Positions 31,601 to 42,408 of a DNA stretch of 64,000 nt are shown here, one piece after another. The position numbers were made by a program, and so were the translations under genes. Origin of the DNA: Malachius bipustulatus (lineage: Eukaryota > Arthropoda > Insecta > Coleoptera > Melyridae). Every line of letters begins with the position of its first letter. Positions within the stretch are counted from its first letter, which is position 1. The notes beneath the pieces are model-generated. The model had not been told where the DNA came from. It ran no database searches and was given only the letters and a program-made list of their open reading frames with translations. Location: contig OU342630.1 of NCBI GenBank assembly GCA_910589415.1, forward strand, positions 50,190,012-50,254,011, given 5' to 3'.

Positions 31601-33877
31601 GTAATACCCCAATGAAGGGTCCCTGAGTAGAGACGCAAGTTGCATGTGACCCGAATTGAGATAGTCCTGCATAAAATCATTGTATAGACTACGAAGACTC
31701 TCGTTTTTCGAAAGACGATTCTCAAGTGAATAAAATCTACGAAGAGCCCTATCCCGAGAATTCCCTAATGAAGGATTTTCTCCTTCGCGAAACGGGAGCG
31801 ATACTATGTAGCGACCTTCGTCATTTCTAGTGACCGTCCGCTTATAGAGCTCCTCACATTGAATGTCATCCGGAGACGACACGACTTTACAAGGAACCGA
31901 TTCAAGTTCCCAAAACTTTTTCAAAGTGACTTCTAGTGATTGATCAGTGAGGGACGTGACCAGCAAGGAGGTGACTAACGAATTAATTTTCGAAGATATT
32001 GATGATTGGTGTTGGATGCGACCGCTCACGAGCCAACCAAAACTCGTGTTAAGCGCAATAGGCTCATTTGGCCCACCCTCTATTCTACCGTTACACAGGA
32101 TCTGTGCAAATACTTCAGCTGAAAGTAGCATATCGATGGGCTTCGAACAATTAAAATAAGGATCAGCCATCTGCAAATTCGAAAGATGTGACCAGCCCTT
32201 GTTTACAAACGACTGACTTGGCATGTCAGCACAAATTCGAGACAAAACGAAAAATTCTACATTCAGTTGAGGAGTTTGTGAATGAACAGGCCGAATAATG
32301 CATGATAACCTGCCCTTCGGATGAACCATCGACGAATTTCCGATACCATGAACTGACTGCGCCATTGTCGAGTACCTGAAACCTAAACGTTTACAACATG
32401 ACTCGGTAATAAATGAAGCTTGACTACCATTATCGATCAAGGCTCTAACCTTTTGAAGACTTCCAAATGCATCCAAAACATTCACTTCAACTGTCGACAG
32501 CAACACCGTAGAATATGACGAGTCAGAATTGGCCACAGCACTCAAGACGGAACCTTGACCGGCTGCGCCCCCCAGCTCAAGACATTCACTGGCCAATACC
32601 CTGTCAGCTTTTTCGGAGGAGACGACCGCAGACCTTGGCCTTTCTTTATCACTCTTCTCGAAATGCAGCAATTCATGATGATTTCCTTGACAGATTCGAC
32701 ATCTTGAAGCCTCTCGACAATCTTTCAAGTTATGAGAGTCACTCAAGCAACCTAAGCACAAATGATGCTTTTTGGAAAATACATATCTAGCATGAGGTGC
32801 TTTGGCGACGAAGGAAGGACATTTGCTGATGTGATGATAGCTTTTGCAATCCGAGCATACGGTTCTTACATGGGTAACGTCACCACTAACATGCAACGAC
32901 GAACGACGATAGGACTTTACATTATGTTGCTTAGAAGAAATCGATGCTGAGTATACTTTCTGAGAAGCCGAAGAATTCTGGGCAAATTCCACAGTCCCCA
33001 TAGCCTTGCAATGATTGCTCAGAAATTCTATCAAATCAGGATAAGTGGGCAATTCAGTTTTACCAAACTCTAACTCAAAACGGGTACGCGTCTTCGTATC
33101 AATTTTTCCTAATAATATATTGAAAAGAGGAAAGTCCCACTGATCAACAGGAAAACCTTGCGAATCCAGGGCGGCTAAGTTTTCTTTGAATTTATTAATT
33201 AAATCACGAAGAACACTTAGACTCTCCTTCTCCATTCTTGGAGAATTAACGATTTCATTCCAAAATGACGTTGCCAACAGTCTTTTATTGTCGTACCTCT
33301 TTTTAAGGTTGTCAAATGCTATGGCATAATTATCATTGGATAAGGCAATTCCTTTAACAATATCTAAAGGTTCTCCCGAAAGACAGCTAATCAAATACTG
33401 ATACTTTTCAATTCCTGATAAATCTTCATTACTATCAATTAAGGTGGTGAATAAATCGACAAAATTCAACCAATCCTTCAGCTGACCATTAAAGGACGGT
33501 AGTGCAATTCTTGGAAGTTTGACATTATTAGCGACAGGCTGCCGTACCGATTGATTTAATACATTCTGAGCCGAAAAAAGATCATGATAAATCGTTTTAA
33601 TTTTAAAATAATTTTTATCAACGTTTACTCTAACAATTTTTTCCTGATTAAGCTCCTCATCCCTCTGTTCTAAAACGCTAACCATACTAATAATTTTTGC
33701 ATTAAAAACCTCAACCGATTTAAAGGTAGTTTCTAAGCTAGCGTATCGCATTTTGAACTCTGTATGCATTGCCTGATCCTTGAGCGCAGTTTCAGCGACC
33801 ACGAGCATTTCATTTATTCTGTCAATATGATGAGCCCTGGTGGCTCTATTTTGCGTTAACTTTTGCAAATTAGCCAT
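28619..33877 (-). CDS. BEL/Pao Gag-Pol polyprotein
   Basis: One 1752-residue frame (ATG at 33875-33877, TAA at 28619-28621). Order: Gag/DUF1759-type region about 115-300; Cys/His knuckles at C341-C353, C374-x2-C377-x4-H382-x4-C387 and C393-x2-C396; aspartic protease of the A17/DUF1758 type with ALIDNGSQASFI around D482; reverse transcriptase with KLRVVFDASS (775-784), TADIRQMY (D822) and YVDD (899-902); RNase H with HGFADAS (D1073) and AWSDST (D1147); integrase zinc domain H1395, H1400, C1430, C1433; integrase catalytic D1465, D1531 (YSDCGTN), E1573 (LWEGG); and a DUF5641-type tail with RWRLGRV and RPLVKL. The full set is intact, with no stop or frameshift. All functions are released from this single product, as in most BEL elements. 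The 386-bp leader before the ATG carries the primer site. Confidence 0.97.
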   Translation of the reverse strand: MANLQKLTQNRATRAHHIDRINEMLVVAETALKDQAMHTEFKMRYASLETTFKSVEVFNAKIISMVSVLEQRDEELNQEKIVRVNVDKNYFKIKTIYHDLFSAQNVLNQSVRQPVANNVKLPRIALPSFNGQLKDWLNFVDLFTTLIDSNEDLSGIEKYQYLISCLSGEPLDIVKGIALSNDNYAIAFDNLKKRYDNKRLLATSFWNEIVNSPRMEKESLSVLRDLINKFKENLAALDSQGFPVDQWDFPLFNILLGKIDTKTRTRFELEFGKTELPTYPDLIEFLSNHCKAMGTVEFAQNSSASQKVYSASISSKQHNVKSYRRSSLHVSGDVTHVRTVCSDCKSYHHISKCPSFVAKAPHARYVFSKKHHLCLGCLSDSHNLKDCREASRCRICQGNHHELLHFEKSDKERPRSAVVSSEKADRVLASECLELGGAAGQGSVLSAVANSDSSYSTVLLSTVEVNVLDAFGSLQKVRALIDNGSQASFITESCCKRLGFRYSTMAQSVHGIGNSSMVHPKGRLSCIIRPVHSQTPQLNVEFFVLSRICADMPSQSFVNKGWSHLSNLQMADPYFNCSKPIDMLLSAEVFAQILCNGRIEGGPNEPIALNTSFGWLVSGRIQHQSSISSKINSLVTSLLVTSLTDQSLEVTLKKFWELESVPCKVVSSPDDIQCEELYKRTVTRNDEGRYIVSLPFREGENPSLGNSRDRALRRFYSLENRLSKNESLRSLYNDFMQDYLNSGHMQLASLLRDPSLGYYIPHHCVIKTDSLTSKLRVVFDASSKTCDGLSLNDTLLCGKKLQADIAALLLRFRTHKVTFTADIRQMYRQILISPLQRDYQRIIWRFSPKEPLKEYVLKTVTYGVSSSPFLALRTLRQLALDEGNRYPLAARIILEDEIYVDDILSGCNSVEEAKLVIQQLIALLRCGGFELRKWASNCPQLLKDIPEEFKQVPLDFDEDSVIKILGLRWNPSRDTFSYSANVLSKSCTKRSILSELARIFDPLGFLTPLTFFAKYLMQHLWALRVDWDQEPPDDVVNVWKKYKSELPCLSSLEIPRSFSTTVGSICELHGFADASERGYAAVVYFQVKTGELSKVFLISAKSKVAPMKRISLPRLELCAAVLLSDLLSFVKSTYHNLSFTKISAWSDSTIALQWIKSSPHQWKTFVSNRVTHIQERVSPINWHHVSGRENPADVASRGALPVELLNHPLWWAGPPWLSSQNSTPIPPQLLQSYAEALVEERKFVLHTALDPHPVLSLFDRYSSLEKIQRIVAICLRFISSVVRRINAKNLAVAIKNSFSAFDSNSSSLKPVELETSLLVICRLVQHDIFSEEILCLKRGKLLSKSFRQLSPFLDDLSIIRVGGRLVHAKLTYDQKFPILLPRQHRVTYLIIDHFHKKYSHCGLRTLQFLIAQQFWILSPRRAIRHVLSKCYRCFRVNPVPCQPTMGNLPVSRVSQIKPFSCVGCDFGGPFSVTLGKSRGSRSQKAYLCLFVCFATKAVHLELASDLSAECFLAAFRRFISRRGRCSMVYSDCGTNFVGAYKYLRDLMKGAVESEKIEWHFNPPSAPHFGGLWEGGIKSVKSHLSKVVGEQILTFEELYTVLVSIESILNSRPLVEMSSDPHDLSVLTPGHFLTLEPLTAIPDHDLTHLNMSRLNRWQLLQRLQQDFWKRWHSEYLHSLMQRSKWTKPGKGLIKGDLVVIKDEQSPPLRWRLGRVTDLQVGPDGVPRVASVKTATGVLLRPLVKLCPLPGTAE

Positions 33878-34263
33878 TATAAATCAAAAAGAAAACAGAA
33901 AGTTTTGTTCTTGAACGAACGAATCTAACAAAAATAACTTTGTTCTTTAAATACAAATTTGACTCGATAGCTCGATCAATCTATTCAATCAATTGCTTAA
34001 TAGACTAATAAACAAAATAACTATTATCTTTAATACAATAATAAAAATTCAATAATTTTATTTAAAAATAAATACCTACTTTAATAAGAAGGTAGGTACA
34101 CCTATAGCGAGCGATAAGATTGGCGTTATCGGTATGAAGCCCGGCTATCCAGCTAAAATCGAATTCCAATGGTTATTAATGAAATTATTTTAACAATATT
34201 TTTGTCTACTAAATTTCAAATAATTTAAGTAGAACACGACTATTTCTGAGGTTCAACTATCCT

Positions 34264-34278
34264 CGGCTCGAAGGACCA
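34264..34278 (-). promoter_or_regulatory. Primer-binding site, tRNA-Tyr type
   Basis: The minus strand reads TGGTCCTTCGAGCCG, one base inside the 5' LTR. This is complementary over 15 nt to the usual eukaryotic tRNA-Tyr 3' end (CGGCTCGAAGGA plus CCA); pairing breaks at the 16th base. The tRNA sequence is from general knowledge, not from this window. Confidence 0.75.
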
Positions 34279-34279
34279 A

Positions 34280-34795
34280 TGTAAACTACTCGAATAGTAG
34301 TTTTAAAAATTCAATATAAATGGTTTTTATTGATCGAATTCACCATTTTTAAACCAACGAATTGACGGCATCGACTTACCCCGATTCTAGGAGATCCAGC
34401 TGCTCGGAGGGCCCTCACACATGGTCTACACCAACTTCAATGAGATGATCCATCTATTTGGCATTCCCTAATAATAGCACGAAATTCACGACAATTCAAG
34501 AAAATAATTATTGTATCGATCCCGATTGGATTGCGATCACGACGGCCTTCGTTGGTCTTCTTCGATGCTCTCGTCACGACGGCGCAGCCGATAAGTCGCC
34601 TCGTCAGTAAATGGTGAACAGAGCGCGCCAAATCAAGCAACAACAAAAAAAATAACCACAGAAATAGTAACACAATAGACCTAGTTGCACAAATTTACTT
34701 AACCAGGATTTATACCGATCCGATCCTATCGCTAACAATAACTACTATAAGTCACAAAAAAAATAAAAATTAATTAATATGTTCATTACTGAACA
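34280..34795 (-). repeat. BEL 5' LTR
   Basis: 516 bp, no difference from the 3' LTR seen on reading through. It would contain the promoter. Confidence 0.95.
34708..34714 (-). promoter_or_regulatory. LTR TATA-like box
   Basis: Minus-strand TATAAAT within GGTATAAATCC, about 82 bp into the LTR, a plausible position for the element's own promoter. Confidence 0.5.
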
Positions 34796-34800
34796 GCTTG
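34796..34800. repeat. Target-site duplication GCTTG (right)
   Basis: Pairs with 27973-27977. Confidence 0.9.
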
Positions 34801-37800
34801 GTCTACTCATTTTTGACATCCTGTATAATACATTCAATTTTCTGGGTTTTTAAGCTGACTTTATTTTCTGATAATATAAAAAAAAAACATCAAAGATATA
34901 ACCTGACCTTGTGGTATATTGATTTGGTACCAATAAAGCTCTTATTACTAAAATATTTAAGGTAAGTATTTTTCAAATCAAAGTTATATAACATAACGAG
35001 AAAAATAACATATTGTTAGAAAGACTTTATGTGCCTTTATGTTCAATACCTACAATGCTTCTTGTTGATTTGCAAAAACTCTATGAATATAAAGATCCAG
35101 CAGATAAAAAGAAAGATTTGTTATTTACTTACGTGATCTCTACATAATAAAGAATTTTTACATTCCTCATTAACATTCTAACATCTCTTTTGTCACACGA
35201 ATCGTACAATAACTCTGGTTGTCTTATAAGGCAACACATTAAATTTAGTTCATCAAGTAAGTCATGCCATACCTTTTTACAAAATATCAAATTAAAAAAA
35301 AAATCGATGAAATATGGAATGGATGGAAAAAATTATGGAACAGAAATTAAAGAGGATGGACTTGAAATTTCTTAGTGAGAAGTGAAGTGGAGAGAACACA
35401 ATCATTTCTTGAATGTCTCCGCTAACATCGGAACAGTCTCGGTGTCTTCACTGTCTTTTTTATTGTTATTCTTTTTTTTTGTAACCACTCGCCCCTGGCA
35501 TGAACCGAGTTTATTTTGTGCCCTGGCGTTATATTTAGTCCTCCACAATCCACAATGCTGAGTAGAATGTAAAAAGGCGAACACTAGACCGGCACGAAGC
35601 TCGTCTTTAGCTCACCTACTATGCATAATTAGATGACGTTGATCTAGTACTCACACAGTAATAGATTTCCATCTAGACGCCTAAGGACACTCGCTTTCAT
35701 GTTCTCGTCATTTATTTAACTAATTTCATTATTTAAGAAACGTTTAGTTGTCGAGATTATCACTTGCATTAACATTTATGCCTTTTATTTCGGTTAGTTA
35801 AATTGACGGCAATGATTGTGGTAATAAACTGAAGAGATTTAAACGAGTTAATTGTAGACTTCCTACTATCGATTCGTTCAGAAAAAAAATGGTTCTGCAC
35901 ATCATCTAATCTTCTGGTGGTTTCTTTTAAAAATTTAGTTCTTTTTTTAATACATTTGACATTCCAGTTGCCAAAAAATACCGCGACTATCCTGGCTCCG
36001 CAGCACAGTAAAAAAATTTCAAATTTAAAAATACTCAGATAAAAGTGAGAAAAAATTTTAAATTTCCAAAGTAATTTTTGGCCACCTGTGTCAAAAATCA
36101 CATCATAATCACTGACTTTACATTGGGAGAATATCTAACGAATGTTGTTTCAATTTCTTGAAAAAAAAAACTACAAGTAGGTACTTAGTTTTCGAAATAT
36201 TATATGTTTTCTGTAATTTTGAAGTTTAGGTAAACGCCATTTTCTCTGGAACAAAAATTCACATCATGGATCTAGTGTGCTCAAATTTAATCTTTTCCGA
36301 AGAGCAAACTTATGACGAATTTTTTTCTTACGCAGTGAAAGGTGTAAATAAAAATGTTTACATTTTTCCCGCCGAGACTTTCTTTCCATCAATGTCACCA
36401 CCCCTGTTAGATCGTTTAATTCACTTCAGAAACGTGAAAAAACACTTCGTCGTTTCTATGCGGTTCCTAATAAATGTCAGTAACTCTGTAAAAAGAAATA
36501 AAAACAGCGTATGCAAACAGTTTCCTAGTATCCCGGAAGGCGGCGGCGTACACCCCCCTAACTCCTGAGCCAAAATCCTGATCTCTACTAAATATACTTG
36601 CAGAAGAACGGATGCAAAATATCTCATATATGCAAAAAAGTCGCAAAAGAGCGAAAAAGTTGTTGTTGTTTTTTGTTACCCTATCTCATCAATGTTACTT
36701 TTGTTTACTCCACTTGTCTCAGTAACCTACCTACTTACTGCCATCAAAAGCAAAAACTAGTCATAATTTTTATAAAAACATTAGCAAAACTCTAGTGATG
36801 GTAATAGTGACGGTATGAGAATTCAGCTGTCACTTAGACACACGCTAACTAACGTACGATTTGAACGAGATTCTCATCTTACCTCAACATGATCATTAAA
36901 GATATAACGAATGCTTGCATGGAATTCCCGATAATACTAGGTGGTGCATTAATTTCGTAGAGCAGTGAAGTTGAACATAAGTGAATTCTTCAGCAAGCTT
37001 TTCATCGCGAGCGTTAATTCGTACATTCTGCTAGTTATTTAGTATCTCGTCCTGTTCTCGAGATGGCACTTTTCAGGTTCTCAGTCGGTGTGCTGATAGC
37101 TGGGCCCTTTGATCTGAGCGTGTATATAATGGATCCGCGACTGAGATAAATCACCGGGACAAAACGATACATTTGTAAATAGCTTTATATGCAAGAAAAC
37201 GCTACTGATTCTGGCCATAACTCTGCCATGAAAAGTATTAAATCTCTTGTGATAGCCTCCGCTCGTGCTCGCCTTTTTATGCCACTTTATATAGTGAGTT
37301 AGTGTTATTAGCATGCATTAAGCATCCCGAGATTCTTTGTACCATTAAAAGCTTCATTGTGATTGTATTGTTCTTTGTTGGTATAAAAAATATATTAAAA
37401 TATATTAAGTATTTTTTAAATGCAGTCGAAACAAAAGGGACTTGATAACAAATAGGTACGCCCTCTTTAGTCGTAAAATGAGAGTTCAATCGATTTTGAG
37501 GAAGAGAAAATAAAATCAGAAAACATTTTATACATTTAGATTAGGCAGATGAAGTTTGAAATTAGTTTCAATAACTTCTTCTTATTGAGTTAATATACTT
37601 GGGGGTGAGTTTCTTTAAATTATTTTAATGAAACGATTTTAACTACCTATACCTATGATGAAGTTAATAAAGTATTAATGTGTTGTGGAAACGTTCACTT
37701 ATTCAAGGTATGGAATGAAATATTTATCATCAAAAGTAGACCAGAAATCAATAGAGTGTGGTTAATATCCAATTACTTCTAACTTGTTGATTTAATTGGC

Positions 37801-38430
37801 GTGTTTAAATAGTTCAATGGCAGGAATTTTCATTAATTTATGAGCTAGGATATATCTATATGGTTCGATTACAGATACGTTTTTAACTAGAAATAACGCA
37901 AAAATGAAGTTGCATATTCAATTTTACTAGGTACCTACTTACGTTAATCATGTTTTATGGATCAATTACTATTGAAAGAAACTCCAGGTGCAAGTATGAC
38001 TTCTTTAATAGGCATTTATGTACTTGTGATCATTGAATCAAAAAACGATGAATAATAAGCAATCTTTAATATTTTCACATACATGGTAATATATTAGCTC
38101 ACTACCAATAAAATTACTAATGAAAGGTGAGTTTTCAATTTCCTATGCAGAAAACTTTGAGGTCCTGTAACTCCTTAAATAATTAAAATAGGACATTATA
38201 CATATTTATATGACTTTTTTTCTTAACTACTTCATCTTCCATTTGTCACAATTTGATGAAGAGCTAAATACAGAGTAGAATAAAAAAAGTAAAAGGGCAA
38301 TTATTATAATAAGTGCATTAATAATTGAGAGATTCTACAAAGTATAAGGGTTGAGAATATAAACCGGCCTCCATTGAAATCGTAATTGATTTTGGCTGTT
38401 GTTTCACGGTCCAAGGAGATTTGCTCCGAA
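34801..38430. other. No gene seen
   Basis: Begins with the interrupted repeat's end. Minor frames: a minus-strand frame at 35402-35584 ending DSEDTETVPMLAETFKK and a plus-strand 100-codon ATG frame at 36266-36568; neither has a recognisable motif or splice signals strong enough to call. Confidence 0.4.
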
Positions 38431-38431
38431 C

Positions 38432-38463
38432 GTTTCGTCTACAGCTACGGTAGACATCATCAG
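38432..38463 (-). other. Hammerhead-like half core, incomplete
   Basis: The minus strand reads CTGATGA, then T, GTCTAC, a 7-nt loop, GTAGAC, then GAAAC. This is the CUGAUGA / stem II / GAAA part of a hammerhead, but no stem III followed by UH and no matching stem I can be drawn. Flanking text (AACGTTCGGAGCAAATCTCC) is typical of widespread repeat ends in animal genomes, possibly from Penelope-like elements. Confidence 0.4.
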
Positions 38464-39009
38464 TGGTGTGCGCAAGCGATGATTCCACTAATCGTGCTCG
38501 CTGATAACAGACTATGCGGCCGGAAGAGCTCTCCTATTTATAGGATGATAGTCTGGTGAAGTCATACCCCCTCCACTAGCCCTCTTCATCAAATTATATT
38601 TATTTATTTACACAGTGCGTGCGTAAAGACCTGCATAGATAAGTTTGCAAATTAAAGGAAACAATTAAAGGAAAAGGAACGACTTATCAGCCAAATCCAA
38701 AAACCAGTCGATTTATGTTTCTAAATTGTCACTTCCCCTCAGACTTATACCACTTCAGAGGGGTAATTTTAAAATTTGAAGGAGTGGTGTGACAAATTTG
38801 GAAGATAAATGTTTCTCTTTATTCATCAAACATAAACTTTTTGGATTTTGATCGTCATTTTTTTCCAAAAGTATATTTTCTATAAGTAATGCAGATCCAA
38901 AAGTAATGTGAAGATTTATAATTGAAATATTTATTTTGAAATAAAATTTCCAAAAAAAGTTGATAACCAAAATCCAAAAAGTTAATATTTTAGCTACATA
39001 TATAGTAAA

Positions 39010-40346
39010 TATACAGGGTGTTATGAAAAAGTAGGTCAAGTATTATTAGTCCAAGATTGTTTGAATAAAATAGGCTAGGCTGATTAAAATTTTCAGAAGA
39101 AAGTTTTGCTGTAATTTTGATTTTTTCACCCTCCATGTTGTTTGGGTCACTGAACACGAATGTGAAGTTTGCTGGCATAAATTTGGCCCGGACCTTCGTT
39201 TTTTTGCACTGTTTGTCCAAAATTTTGCAATTTTTTAAGTTTTTGGTCTAAATCTCAGGAAGGAAGCGGTTTTTCGAAGATACATATAAAATGAAATTAT
39301 ACCTAACGGCCGAAATAACGTGCAGTAACTGAAATTACTAAAATGGCGATTTAGAAAAAACGACAAGCAGAAACTTACGTTTGGTTTGGAGGGACATTTC
39401 TACTGACGGAGAAGCGGCAAAGAGAAATGTTCCTCCAAACGTAAGTTTCTGCTTGCCGTTTACCGAAATTTCATTTTCAGGAATCTGATTGCTTGGGGTT
39501 TTGGAAACTATTGCTATTTTTGGTTCTGGTCAGGTTTTGATTTTCTGACCCTCTATGTTTTTTGGGTTGACGAACACGAATTTAAAGTTTTCTGACAAAA
39601 TTTTCTACCGGCGAAACGGTTAGTCTTCCAAAAATGTTTTTTTATGAGAAATGTGGGAAATTTTTCTACTTTAATTTTAGTGAAATATTTTTTTCTTGTA
39701 AGATTCTCATCTTTTGTCTACTTTAATTATGAAAAGAATAAACTTGTAAAAAACCGCTTCCTTTCTGAAATTTAAGCCAAAGATTGAAAAAAGTGCAAAA
39801 ATTGATGCAAAATGTATGTTTTTTTGCTGCGCTCGATACTGGTGGAACGGTTAATTTTAACAAAAGTTATTTATGAGAAAGGTAGGGAATTTTATCTACT
39901 TTGATTTTGTAGATTTTTTTGAATATGGATAAATTTTAAAGTGCAAAATTTTGCTAAAAAGTGCAAAAATACAAAGCTCCGGGTAAAATTTTTGCCAGCA
40001 AACTTCAAATTCATGTGCAACGACCCAAAAACAAAGAGAATGAGGAAACCAAAACTATAGCAAAACTTTCCAAAACCCCACGCAAAGGTCGAAAAAAGGC
40101 TTTCTATCTGATATTTAGGCCAAAAAATGAAAAAAGTGTAAAATTTTGGGCAAAAAGTGACAAAAAATAAACAAAAGTTCAGGTTCAAAATTTTGCCTGT
40201 AATTTTGTTCATAGAGTGCAAGAAACATAGAGGGTGAGAAAATCAAAACTATAGCAAACATTTTCTTTGAACCCCTATTTTATTCCCAATGTGCCTAGCC
40301 TAAAAACAATAGAACTTTCCTCGTGCATTTTTTCACATAGGCGTCT
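39010..40346. mobile_element. Compound foldback element with four subrepeats
   Basis: The left end ATACAGGGTGTTATGAAAAA mirrors TTTTTTCACATAGG at the right. Inside, a subrepeat recognisable by CACCCTCCATGTT, ACACGAAT and AAGTTTGCTGGCA occurs twice forward (about 39100-39240 and 39535-39640) and twice inverted (about 39960-40070 and 40160-40260). A fragment of a second, smaller MITE is inserted at 39300-39478. No coding frame is supported; the two frames on opposite strands at 39892-40221 are repeat shadows. Confidence 0.7.
39300..39478. mobile_element. Small hairpin MITE copy (truncated), GGCCGAAATAAC family
   Basis: Starts CGGCCGAAATAACGTGCAGT and contains a strong stem from GCAGAAACTTACGTTTGG paired with CCAAACGTAAGTTTCTGC. 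The same sequence family is present complete at 57005-57205. The right terminus here is missing. Confidence 0.75.
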
Positions 40347-42271
40347 CTCTTTCAAGATAGGTACAGGGCTCCATAATAAAAAAAGTTTTTATTGATAACT
40401 CTGTTATTTCTTGAGATATTCACTTGAAATTTCCACATAGGATTTTTGTGTTTAACTTATACAAAATGAGTGCAGAAGTTCTATAAAAATTTCGTTCATG
40501 ATTAGAAAGTAATAATTTGACATATTTCCAAGACGAAATACAGAAAATGATTTTAAAAATCGTTACTATAGGTAGAAAAGAAAGAGACTACAGTCAATTA
40601 AGGGCAATTAAGAACGTTATGAAATTTTTTCTTTCGAAGATAACTTATTATTGTTGAAAATTAAAAAATTCACTGTCACTGAATAATTCTTTAGTTCGGT
40701 AACGTCAACGTGGGGCATGCATATTAGACGACTTGGTGCATTGTATGATTTCGTATACAATAATGCGTATGTCAATTTACTACTAACTTAATATTCATAT
40801 TACTGTAACAATAGAACAATGTGTATCTACTAAATTATTTATTAGCCTCCCACTCGTAATGTACTGTCATGTGCTTCAAGACAGAGTTACCAAAACATGA
40901 TAAACTTACCTGCCTACTTACATTAGGTACGTAGAAATATATATTTACTAAAAATGATGTGGAATTCATCAATTTTATCACTCCATGAATATTGAAATTT
41001 TAATTTTAATTAATTTTTTTATCAAGAAAGACCAGAGTTATGTCTGAAAGAGTCTTCAAAACCTGCATGACTCAAAAAACATATCAATTTGATTTTCACT
41101 TCTCCAACTAGCCGCTATGAAACTAAACCTAACACAGTGAGTACTGGATAAGTTCTAAATTGGACAACCCAAAACCAAAAAGGGGGACTCAGTGAACTCT
41201 TTCTTTTGTCGTTAAATAATTGCTCTTCCTATTTTTCTATACCGTCTAAGTTTGATAACTGTTTCTTTAAGGAGTAACGGGAGGGTTGGCCGCTCATTTT
41301 GTAAAAATATTCTGTTGCCTTATTAAAACTTTGTCCAATTTAAACGAGCTAGTTATTTGTTTATATAAAATCTGACGACTAATTAATGTTTTGATAGTAA
41401 GTACTTGTTGAGCACAGTCCACATTTCAAAAGGACCCATTCCACGAATATAAATATTTATGAAATTACTTGGCACAGGGATCATTTGGTTCATCTCAGTT
41501 CCCGTTTCAGTACAACTGTTACATATCGTGCGAATACTGAAGGTTTATACACAGGCAGAGTATATGATTTTGCTGATACTGCACGTTTATACGTACAGAA
41601 ATTGTTAGTTTCTATTACAGTGAATGAGTTGCCGTGGATATCTGATTAATTGATGGTATTTTTACAAACAATCCTATTTAAACAAGTAACCGTTGAAACT
41701 TTTAATTGTAATTCGCCTGTGTATAAAGGCTCATTACTCGCTGGGTATATTATGGGCTTACTTTATTCCCTAGAAAAATTTCGAGACTTTATTGCCCTTA
41801 TTATTATGTCTCAAAAATGAGGAACATATACTCTGAAAGCATTTCTAGCAGTTTGAGAAGCCCTGGTGTTCGTCGTTTCTTACTTCTTAGTTTTATTCGA
41901 TGAAGATGAATATTATTCCAAGTACTTATCGACTTTTAATAAGAATTATCTTTAGTAGGATATAATAATGACATTAAGATGAAACTCTTGTCATATAATA
42001 AGTCATGTGTTGACATGTAATTTGAAGTATAAAATTAACTCTTTTACATAGCATTGCGTATTGTTGATGACAGTACTTTTCACATAATAACATATTTATG
42101 CTTAATGTGTTACGGAGGTAGGTGTCACGTTTTATGGTGCTCATTCATAAGTCTTACAGGTGTGTCTCCTTACATTTTGTAGGGATAGGAAAACTTGTAT
42201 GTATAAATAAATAATAACTTAATTGTTTTTATTATAAAATGATAGGCTTTGTATATCTGCAACTATTTAAA
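40347..42271. other. No gene seen
   Basis: AT-rich, no supported frames or repeats. Confidence 0.45.
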
Positions 42272-42408
42272 GTATAGTTAGACCAGAGATATAACGAAAC
42301 GACTTCTGTAATTTTATCAATTTTTTGATTATTGAAATATTGTTGAAGTCATAAAATATGACAGTTTAACAATTAGATCATTTCGTTATATCTCTTGGTC
42401 GACTATAC
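42272..42408. mobile_element. 137-bp MITE with ~28-bp inverted ends
   Basis: GTATAGTTAGACCAGAGATA and ATAACGAAA at the left mirror TTTCGTTATATCTCTTGGTC and GACTATAC at the right. The centre is AT-rich and non-coding. Confidence 0.8.

Larger units (their letters stand above)
27978..34795 (-). mobile_element. Complete BEL/Pao LTR retrotransposon
   Basis: A 6818-bp element with two 516-bp LTRs that read the same by eye, TG..CA termini, a flanking GCTTG duplication, a tRNA primer-binding site one base inside the 5' LTR, a purine-rich tract next to the 3' LTR, and one uninterrupted 1752-codon Gag-Pol. The element runs on the minus strand. Matching LTRs and an open reading frame show a recent insertion. 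It sits inside an older repeat whose end (ACATCCTGTATA) appears just after 34800. There is no separate envelope-like frame. Confidence 0.97.

Noticed and set aside
28629..33000. Plus-strand frames opposite the BEL polyprotein
   Set aside because: Antisense shadows of the 1752-codon coding frame.
36266..36568. 100-codon plus-strand ATG frame
   Set aside because: No motif and no splice or promoter context; surrounding text is repeat-like.
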